In this document: in pieces, positions 6,949 through 10,665 of the stretch
How the letters are laid out: every line of letters begins with the position of its first letter
Position numbering within the stretch: the first letter of the stretch is position 1
Assembly (NCBI GenBank): GCA_002372505.1
Contig: DFGY01000091.1
Coordinates: 1 to 10,665 of the forward strand
Direction: 5' to 3'
Origin: Firmicutes bacterium UBA3738
Lineage (GTDB): Bacteria > Bacillota > Clostridia > Peptostreptococcales > Anaerovoracaceae
DNA: 10,665 nt
Notes under the pieces: generated by a model
The model's database searches: none
What the model saw: only the letters and a program-made list of their open reading frames with translations
What the model was told of the DNA's origin: nothing
Position numbers and translations under genes: made by a program

Positions 6949-6977
6949 TTGACGGTGACCCACGAAACAGTTAAAAG
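6949..6977 (+). promoter_or_regulatory. Candidate antisense (antitoxin RNA) promoter
   Basis: TTGACG at 6949-6954 and TAAAAG at 6972-6977 are 17 bases apart (five and four of six matches). A transcript starting near 6984 would lack most of the 5' terminator arm, could pass the hairpin and would run antisense through the toxin gene. The -10 is weak, so this is a suggestion. Confidence 0.3.
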
Positions 6978-7020
6978 AAATAACCGCGAAGTAGTCACGC
7001 TAGGCGGTTATTTTCTTTTA
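6973..7020 (+). terminator. Two-way terminator hairpin shared by tRNA-Glu and the minus-strand toxin
   Basis: AAAAGAAATAACCGC (6973-6987) pairs with GCGGTTATTTTCTTTT (7004-7019) with one bulged base and a 16-base loop. The A-rich arm on one side and T-rich arm on the other let it work on both strands: it ends the tRNA transcript on the plus strand, and on the minus strand it contains the stop codon of the 25-residue toxin gene. Confidence 0.75.
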
Positions 7021-7085
7021 TTGTCTACGGTTACTACGATTAATATCACCATCAAAATGGCAGATAGTATTTCATATGTACTCAT
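7008..7085 (-). CDS. Putative holin-like toxin (Hol_Tox, type I toxin-antitoxin)
   Basis: A 25-codon gene starting at 7085 on the minus strand. The peptide opens MSTYEILSAILMVILI, continues with VVTV as one hydrophobic helix and ends DNKRK, a charged tail. This is the pattern of the short membrane peptides called putative holin-like toxins in Bacillota, which begin MSTYE and end in a Lys/Arg tail. The upstream sequence AAGGGGGTGAT is complementary to the 16S rRNA 3' end over 10 of 11 positions, about four bases before the ATG. A promoter lies at 7168-7196, and the stop codon is inside a terminator stem. By family analogy it would depolarise or perforate the cell membrane and be held in check by an antisense RNA. 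The peptide match is from memory; no search was possible. Confidence 0.78.
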   Translation of the reverse strand: MSTYEILSAILMVILIVVTVDNKRK

Positions 7086-7089
7086 AGGC

Positions 7090-7127
7090 ATCACCCCCTT
7101 GTACTCACGTTGTGAAAAAACGTAAGT
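7090..7127 (-). promoter_or_regulatory. Toxin ribosome site and leader hairpin
   Basis: On the minus strand the strong ribosome site (7090-7100) is preceded by a hairpin: ACTTACG (7127-7121) pairs with CGTGAGT (7109-7103), one G:U pair, loop TTTTTTCACAA. Such leader structures in type I toxin mRNAs limit ribosome entry. Confidence 0.5.
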
Positions 7128-7167
7128 CGTGGGGTAGATTTCACCGCCTTAATGGCTCGCCATGAAT

Positions 7168-7196
7168 ATGCTAACATGTGAAAAAGATTAATTCAA
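7168..7196 (-). promoter_or_regulatory. Promoter of the holin-like toxin gene
   Basis: On the minus strand TTGAAT (7196-7191) and TAGCAT (7173-7168) are 17 bases apart, and TG precedes the -10 with one base between (extended -10). Each hexamer matches four of six positions. The predicted start, near 7161, coincides with the outer end of the inverted-repeat arm. Confidence 0.5.
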
Positions 7197-7203
7197 TAAT
7201 CAC

Positions 7204-7232
7204 TTTACAATTTAGATATTTTTTTATAGAAT
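7204..7232 (+). promoter_or_regulatory. Promoter of the Phd/PIN operon
   Basis: TTTACA at 7204-7209 and TAGAAT at 7227-7232 are 17 bases apart and each match five of six consensus positions. It fires away from the toxin promoter at 7168-7196, with only seven bases between the two -35 boxes. Confidence 0.7.
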
Positions 7233-7260
7233 AAAATTAGCTAAAATAACGGAGGTAAAA

Positions 7261-7500
7261 ATGAACATTATTGCAACTGCCACAGAGGTGAAGAACAATT
7301 TTGGCAAGTACATGGAACATATTCTTGCAGGGGACGAAGTGCTCATTACAAAGAACGGTAAGGAGATAGGGCGCATAGTTCCCAAGGGGGTAGTCAGTCA
7401 GACTCTTACCCAATCTCTTGCGGGAATTGTGGCTGAAGATGTGGATTATAAAGAAGAAAAGATGAAAGCCCTTAGGAGTAAATATGAACTTGCTGATTGA
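7261..7500 (+). CDS. Phd/YefM-family antitoxin
   Basis: A 79-residue antitoxin. The N-terminal half (NIIATATEVKNNFGKYMEHI, then GDEVLITKNGKEIGRIVP) is the Phd/YefM DNA-binding and dimer fold: a first strand, a helix, a beta hairpin and the KNGKEIGRIVP signature. The C-terminal ~30 residues are charged and probably fold over the toxin. It should bind and neutralise the PIN toxin and repress the operon promoter. GGAGG is seven bases before the ATG. Its last 17 bases overlap the toxin gene, so the two are translationally coupled. Confidence 0.9.
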   Translation: MNIIATATEVKNNFGKYMEHILAGDEVLITKNGKEIGRIVPKGVVSQTLTQSLAGIVAEDVDYKEEKMKALRSKYELAD

Positions 7501-7891
7501 TGCAAATGTAGTTATAGCTGTTCTTGAAATGAGAAAGCCTTATTTTGCTAGCTCGAAAAAGGTCTGCGAGTGTTCGGAGCTTGGCCTTGTAAACGGGTTC
7601 ATCACTTCTCTTAGCGTTGCAAATATCATGTATGTTCTTCGTAAGAACCTTGACCAAAGTGAGAGAAGCAATGTGGTCAGGGCACTTAATATAATGTTCA
7701 ACATTGAGGATACAAAGGGGAGCGATCTAGTGAAGGCCGCGGACTTGGAGTGGAAGGATTTTGAGGATGCAGTGCAGTATGTAGTAGCAAAAAGAATAGG
7801 CATAGATTACATAGTCTCCAGAAACAAGAAAGATTTTAAGCTATCGGACATCCCGGTTTTAACGCCTAAGGAAGTTCTGAAGTTGATATAG
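7484..7891 (+). CDS. PIN-domain toxin (PIN_3/VapC-like ribonuclease)
   Basis: A 135-residue PIN-domain protein, length normal for the family. Metal-binding acidic residues visible are D6 (LLIDANVVI), the cluster D92-E94-D95 in KDFEDAVQY, and D117 in the final SRNKKDF motif. The usual second acidic residue of VapC toxins is not obvious; the helix reads TSLSVANIMYVLRKN, as in other PIN_3 members that carry Ser/Asn there. It is expected to be a Mg2+/Mn2+ ribonuclease that blocks translation, often by cutting tRNA or rRNA. TAGGAG precedes its ATG within the antitoxin gene. Pairing with a Phd-type rather than VapB-type antitoxin is common in Clostridia and cyanobacteria. Confidence 0.88.
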   Translation: MNLLIDANVVIAVLEMRKPYFASSKKVCECSELGLVNGFITSLSVANIMYVLRKNLDQSERSNVVRALNIMFNIEDTKGSDLVKAADLEWKDFEDAVQYVVAKRIGIDYIVSRNKKDFKLSDIPVLTPKEVLKLI

Positions 7892-7923
7892 ATTCCTTTA
7901 ACCTTACTTTCATTTTTGTAGGG

Positions 7924-7929
7924 TATAAT
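7924..7929 (+). promoter_or_regulatory. -10 box of the small membrane protein gene
   Basis: A perfect TATAAT lies 26 bases before the GTG start at 7956. No convincing -35 hexamer is seen at 16-18 bases, so promoter strength is uncertain. Confidence 0.45.
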
Positions 7930-7955
7930 GACTCCAATTAAAGGAGGAAGGAAAA

Positions 7956-8147
7956 GTGGATAGAGCAATAAATAAGATTAAATCATTCTTCTCAACACCT
8001 AAAAGAGCAATACTGACAATTCTCGTGCTGCTTATAATATTCGCAGTACTTGGAACAATCGCCCTTATCGGCGAAGTGTACTGGGATATGCACGAGGACA
8101 GAATTGAATTTGCAATCGAAGAAAAAATAAGAGGGCTATTCCAATAG
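7956..8147 (+). CDS. Small single-pass membrane protein, unknown function
   Basis: A 63-residue protein from a GTG start; AAAGGAGGAAG at 7940-7950 gives a strong ribosome site five to seven bases upstream. Residues 1-17 are basic (KIKSFFSTPKRA), 18-40 form one hydrophobic helix (ILTILVLLIIFAVLGTIAL), and the tail is acidic and mixed-charge (YWDMHEDRIEFAIEEKIRGLF), so the positive-inside rule places the N-terminus in the cytoplasm. No known family was recognised. It could be an accessory subunit or a small stress protein. The gene is convergent with the YjbQ gene; the stop codons are one base apart. Confidence 0.65.
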   Translation: MDRAINKIKSFFSTPKRAILTILVLLIIFAVLGTIALIGEVYWDMHEDRIEFAIEEKIRGLFQ

Positions 8148-8148
8148 C

Positions 8149-8544
8149 TTAAATAATTTTCACCCAGACCTCACGGTTTCTGGGTCCGTCATATTCGCAG
8201 AAATATATGCCCTGCCATGTGCCCAGCAAGAGTTTGCCGTCTTCCACAATTATTTGTTCGGAGGCGCCGATCATGCTGGATTTTAAATGTGCGGCCGAAT
8301 TGCCTTCCATGTGAAGGTAGTCGTCTTCCCAGGGTACGATTTTGTTTATCTCCTTTGTAAAGTCTCTCACTACGTCCGGATCCGCATCTTCGTTTATTGT
8401 GATTGCGGCAGTTGTGTGAGGCGTAAATACCAGGCAAATACCGTCGGTTATACCTGATTTCGATACCGCGGCCTGCACATCTCTGGTTATGTCCGTCATC
8501 TGAGTGTGGGCGCTGGTTTTAACTTTGATTATTTCAGTTTTCAT
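8149..8544 (-). CDS. yjbQ: YjbQ family protein (UPF0047)
   Basis: A 131-residue protein with all family signatures: TPHTTAAITINEDADPDV (H43 onward), HMEGNSAAHLKSS (H78 and H86), and LLGTWQGIYFCEYDGPR near the C-terminus. The histidines and acidic residues form a conserved pocket. E. coli YjbQ has weak thiamine-phosphate synthase activity that can rescue thiE loss, but the main role is still uncertain. The ATG at 8544 overlaps the end of the channel gene by 11 bases, and its ribosome site (AAGGAG) is made of the last codons of that gene, so translation is coupled. Confidence 0.93.
   Translation of the reverse strand: MKTEIIKVKTSAHTQMTDITRDVQAAVSKSGITDGICLVFTPHTTAAITINEDADPDVVRDFTKEINKIVPWEDDYLHMEGNSAAHLKSSMIGASEQIIVEDGKLLLGTWQGIYFCEYDGPRNREVWVKII
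8162..8185 (-). terminator. Possible terminator within the end of the yjbQ gene
   Basis: ACCCAGA (8162-8168) and TCTGGGT (8179-8185) form a 7-bp stem with a 10-base loop. On the minus strand it is followed by GAAAATTATTTAAG, with only a broken T run, and it overlaps the last codons. Confidence 0.25.
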
Positions 8545-9826
8545 CTTGATCTCCTTTTTTTAAGCGGGTGAAACAAAAAGCCTGTCCCCGTGAAACGGCT
8601 GCTACCAGTAGGGCGGCGGCTGCGATGGGAAGTATATATGTTATGGGGAAGCATAGGAGGAGTATTGCCACTGTGGCAATGGGCTTCTTAGTTATGAATC
8701 CGTACATTGCCGCTACCAGAATGGCTACTGCGAAGGTTCCGTCCATTCCCGTAATCAGGGCGAAGGCATATCCAAGGGCGCTGCCGCTGAAGATTATGGG
8801 GAAGATGCTGCCGCCTCGCCAGCCGAAGTTTATGCATAGGGTGGTGAGAACCAGTTTCGCCGCGGCTGTGGCAATGAGCAGGGTGTATTCAGTAGTCTCC
8901 CAGTCACCCATAAGTTCTTTTAGCTGATGCTCTCCCGAGAACATGGCCATGGGGTAGAAGTAGCCGATTAGGGCGAGGAATACTGCCGGTATGAGGCACA
9001 TTATTATAGGGTGGCTGTCCAGCTTTGCGCTAAGGCGCCTGGTTGATTCGTTTAATCCCGTGTATATCAGGGCGGCCAACATGCCCATTAGTACAAGAGG
9101 GATGAACCATTTCCACTGATCTATTCCCATGGCGTGCTTTGCGCCGAAGCGGGGGAGTCCGCCGGTAAGTCCCGTTAATGCTCCCATGGCTTTCATAGTC
9201 AGCATTCCGCCTGCCACTCCGAAGCAGTATATAATTATCCGGGCCTTCTTGCTCACAAGCTTTTCACGGTAGTGCTCGGTGCTATCGTCAGGCTCCAGGT
9301 TGTTTATGACGCCGAAGAAGGGGGAGCCGAATACTAGGGCCATTGATGTGGCAAAGCCGGTTTCCGCCAGTGTTGCCAGTTTATCGCCCTTGTATTTCAG
9401 ATTGTCGCCGATAAGGGTGCACATGCCGGCGATGATTCCCGTTAGGCCGGCCTCAGGCCCCAGAGACCCGCCGAAAATCAGTGGCAGCAGCACGGCTATG
9501 GTTATAATGTTTAGACGGTCATATGAATAGCCACCGGTGCTTTTTACCTGAGCCATGACCTGGTGAGTGTCGTCAGGCATTGGGCCGTATTTACTGCGCA
9601 TGAGTCCGATTAAAAGTCCGCCGAGAAGGCACACTGCAAGGGAATAGGGAAGGGAGTGCTCAAGTCCCGCTTTCTTGGGAATGATTTCCCACACAAAGGC
9701 TGTCCCCTGGTTTATGAACTGAAGAATTCCCCAGATGATCAGACCTGCCACAGCGCCCATGACAAATGTCAGAAGGCAGAACATTATATAGTGATATGCT
9801 TTTTTGCCATTTTGATTTTGACTCAT
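8534..9826 (-). CDS. ClC-type chloride channel family protein (YfeO-like)
   Basis: A 430-residue polytopic membrane protein of the ClC superfamily. Recognisable elements are IFGGSLGPEAGLTG (residues 118-130, the helix E-F selectivity loop), the second pore loop GWRGGSIFPIIFSGSALG (the GxFxP equivalent), and a hydrophobic C-terminal ILPIAAAALLVAA. The helix D GSGIP motif is not obvious, and the gating glutamate of the GxEGP loop is replaced by L122, with a Glu after the Pro (E125) as in YfeO-type proteins. It may therefore be an ungated channel or carry another anion. There are no C-terminal CBS domains. The ATG lacks a Shine-Dalgarno sequence and sits just after two overlapping TATAAT boxes. 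It is translated ahead of yjbQ and overlaps it. Confidence 0.87.
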   Translation of the reverse strand: MSQNQNGKKAYHYIMFCLLTFVMGAVAGLIIWGILQFINQGTAFVWEIIPKKAGLEHSLPYSLAVCLLGGLLIGLMRSKYGPMPDDTHQVMAQVKSTGGYSYDRLNIITIAVLLPLIFGGSLGPEAGLTGIIAGMCTLIGDNLKYKGDKLATLAETGFATSMALVFGSPFFGVINNLEPDDSTEHYREKLVSKKARIIIYCFGVAGGMLTMKAMGALTGLTGGLPRFGAKHAMGIDQWKWFIPLVLMGMLAALIYTGLNESTRRLSAKLDSHPIIMCLIPAVFLALIGYFYPMAMFSGEHQLKELMGDWETTEYTLLIATAAAKLVLTTLCINFGWRGGSIFPIIFSGSALGYAFALITGMDGTFAVAILVAAMYGFITKKPIATVAILLLCFPITYILPIAAAALLVAAVSRGQAFCFTRLKKGDQDEN

Positions 9827-9830
9827 TATA

Positions 9831-9857
9831 ATTATATTTTCGCCAAGTTTTTTTCAA
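9831..9857 (-). promoter_or_regulatory. Promoter of the ClC-type gene
   Basis: On the minus strand TTGAAA (9857-9852) and TATAAT (9836-9831) are 15 bases apart, shorter than ideal. The -10 ends four bases before the ATG, so the mRNA would have little or no leader. Confidence 0.4.
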
Positions 9858-9883
9858 TTGTGTGGTTTAGACAACGTATTCAA

Positions 9884-9928
9884 TGGTAAAATTATATTAA
9901 TATACACTTAAATAATCAAGAGTGTATA
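9884..9928 (+). promoter_or_regulatory. Promoter and operator-like palindrome of the ferredoxin gene
   Basis: TGGTAAAAT at 9884-9892 is an extended -10 box, with an expected start near 9900. Directly downstream, TATACACT (9901-9908) and AGTGTATA (9921-9928) form a perfect 8-bp inverted repeat around 12 AT-rich bases, a plausible repressor site or leader hairpin. The regulator is not identified. Confidence 0.35.
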
Positions 9929-9961
9929 GTTTTAAGATACGAGGAAAAGGAGCGGTTAGAT

Positions 9962-10665
9962 ATGATCAGAAAGATAATAAAAATAGACGAGGAAAAGTGC
10001 AATGGCTGCGGACTTTGTGCCAATGCCTGTCATGAGGGTGCCATTGATATAGTTGACGGAAAGGCAAAACTCATGAGGGAGCACTTCTGCGATGGCCTTG
10101 GTGACTGCCTGCCGGCATGTCCTACGGGAGCAATTACCTTTGAAGAAAGAGAGGCCCCGGAATATGACGAAGCGGCAGTTAAGGCGGCTCAGTCCCAAAA
10201 CTCACAGGCACATAATTCAGAGCCGCACGCTCATGCCCACATGGGCGGAGGCTGCCCTGGATCTATGTTTAGAGACCTTGGCGGAGCAGAGCCTGATTTA
10301 GGTGAAGACCTTCAGCCCCAGACTGCAAGCAGAGCTGTTTCGAGGCTTATGCAGTGGCCTTGCCAGATTAAACTTTTGCCGCCGAAGGCGCCATTCTTTG
10401 ACGGTGCAAAGCTACTTATAGCTGCCGACTGCACGGCCTACGCCTACGCCAATATGCATGAGGAATTCATGAAGGGCAAGGTAACCATGATAGGATGCCC
10501 CAAGCTTGATGAAGGAGACTACACGGAAAAGCTTACGGCAATTATCAGAGACAACGATATAAAAAGTGTTACAATAGTCCGTATGGAAGTGCCTTGCTGC
10601 GGAGGACTACAGAGGGCTGCAGAAACGGCTCTTAAGGAGAGCGGCAAGTTCATTCCCTGGCAGGT
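9962..10665 (+). CDS. 4Fe-4S ferredoxin-domain protein (3' partial)
   Basis: The frame is open from the ATG at 9962 to the window edge (234 codons seen); AAGGAG lies nine bases upstream. Residues 1-62 form a bacterial-ferredoxin domain: C13-x2-C16-x2-C19-x3-C23, then CDGLGDCLPACPTGAI with C43, C49 and C53. The second motif is CX5CX3C: the residue expected to be Cys at 46 is Leu, so one cluster may have a non-standard ligand. Residues ~62-105 form a low-complexity linker with a His-rich part (EPHAHAHMGGGCP). The remainder (PCQIKLLPPKAPFFDGAKLLIAAD in parts, later MEVPCCGGL) is a conserved domain often found fused to ferredoxins in anaerobes. It is likely an electron carrier or redox-enzyme subunit. 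It is divergent from the ClC gene, with a 135-base gap. Confidence 0.85.
   Translation, partial: MIRKIIKIDEEKCNGCGLCANACHEGAIDIVDGKAKLMREHFCDGLGDCLPACPTGAITFEEREAPEYDEAAVKAAQSQNSQAHNSEPHAHAHMGGGCPGSMFRDLGGAEPDLGEDLQPQTASRAVSRLMQWPCQIKLLPPKAPFFDGAKLLIAADCTAYAYANMHEEFMKGKVTMIGCPKLDEGDYTEKLTAIIRDNDIKSVTIVRMEVPCCGGLQRAAETALKESGKFIPWQ

Larger units (their letters stand above)
6939..7163. repeat. Interrupted inverted repeat flanking the holin-like toxin
   Basis: Left arm 6939-6965 and right arm 7127-7163 pair in four blocks: ATGG with CCAT, GAGCCATT (6943-6950) with AATGGCTC (7151-7158), CGGTGA (6953-6958) with TCACCG (7141-7146), and CCCACGA (6959-6965) with TCGTGGG (7127-7133), 25 pairs in all. 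GAATATG occurs directly at 6935-6941 and 7164-7170. The arms either pair the 5' and 3' ends of the toxin mRNA or are ends of a small mobile cassette. Confidence 0.65.

Noticed and set aside
6856..7125. Open frame of 89 codons on the plus strand
   Set aside because: It runs through the tRNA-Glu gene and its terminator, then antisense to the toxin; no ribosome site and no protein-like composition.
8568..8927. Plus-strand open frame opposite the ClC-type gene
   Set aside because: Basic, low-quality composition and no ribosome site; a shadow of the membrane protein coding sequence.
9956..10198. Minus-strand open frame opposite the ferredoxin gene
   Set aside because: The plus strand has a ferredoxin with ordered cysteines and a ribosome site; this frame shows neither.
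1..10665. CRISPR array, insertion sequence or prophage genes
   Set aside because: No regularly spaced repeats, transposase, integrase or phage structural genes were seen on either strand.

Overview
The window looks like chromosomal DNA from a low-to-mid-GC anaerobic Bacillota, probably class Clostridia. The reasons are strong AGGAGG ribosome sites, sigma-A-type promoters, a tRNA gene with encoded CCA, a Phd/PIN toxin-antitoxin pair, a DUF554 membrane protein, and iron-sulfur/flavin redox proteins suited to anaerobic life. Genus cannot be fixed from the sequence; this rests on protein resemblance recalled from memory, with no search run.

Layout. (1) 2-859: the tail of a quinol-monooxygenase-like (ABM) domain reads without a stop into a flavodoxin-fold iron-sulfur flavoprotein; a strong internal ribosome site may also give the flavoprotein alone. 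(2) 904-2316: a CoA-acylating aldehyde dehydrogenase most like sulfoacetaldehyde dehydrogenase (SauS), ended by a hairpin. (3) 2565-3782: a class I PLP aminotransferase with its own promoter and a textbook terminator. (4) 3852-6768: an MBL-fold hydrolase with a C-terminal basic/winged-helix-like tail, a shikimate-kinase-fold P-loop kinase, a DUF554 membrane protein and a two-repeat nitroreductase-family flavoprotein, closely spaced on one strand. The first two appear to have -10 boxes seven bases before the ATG and no Shine-Dalgarno site, which suggests leaderless mRNAs. (5) 6802-7891: a tRNA-Glu(CUC) gene with its promoter, then an unlisted 25-residue holin-like toxin gene on the minus strand, framed by interrupted inverted repeats and sharing a two-way terminator hairpin with the tRNA transcript, then a Phd/YefM-PIN type II toxin-antitoxin operon. 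(6) 7956-8147: a small single-pass membrane protein. (7) 8149-9826, minus strand: a ClC-type channel protein translationally coupled to a YjbQ-family protein. (8) 9962 to the window end: a ferredoxin-like protein, cut off at its 3' end.

How it fits together. The left third is a redox/acyl-CoA metabolism block, the middle a compact unknown-function operon, and the segment after the tRNA is an accessory spot with two different toxin-antitoxin types back to back. The most notable item is the hidden minus-strand mini-gene at 7008-7085. Its coding sequence, near-perfect ribosome site, promoter, leader hairpin, 5'/3' complementary arms and stop codon inside a terminator stem together look like a type I toxin locus.
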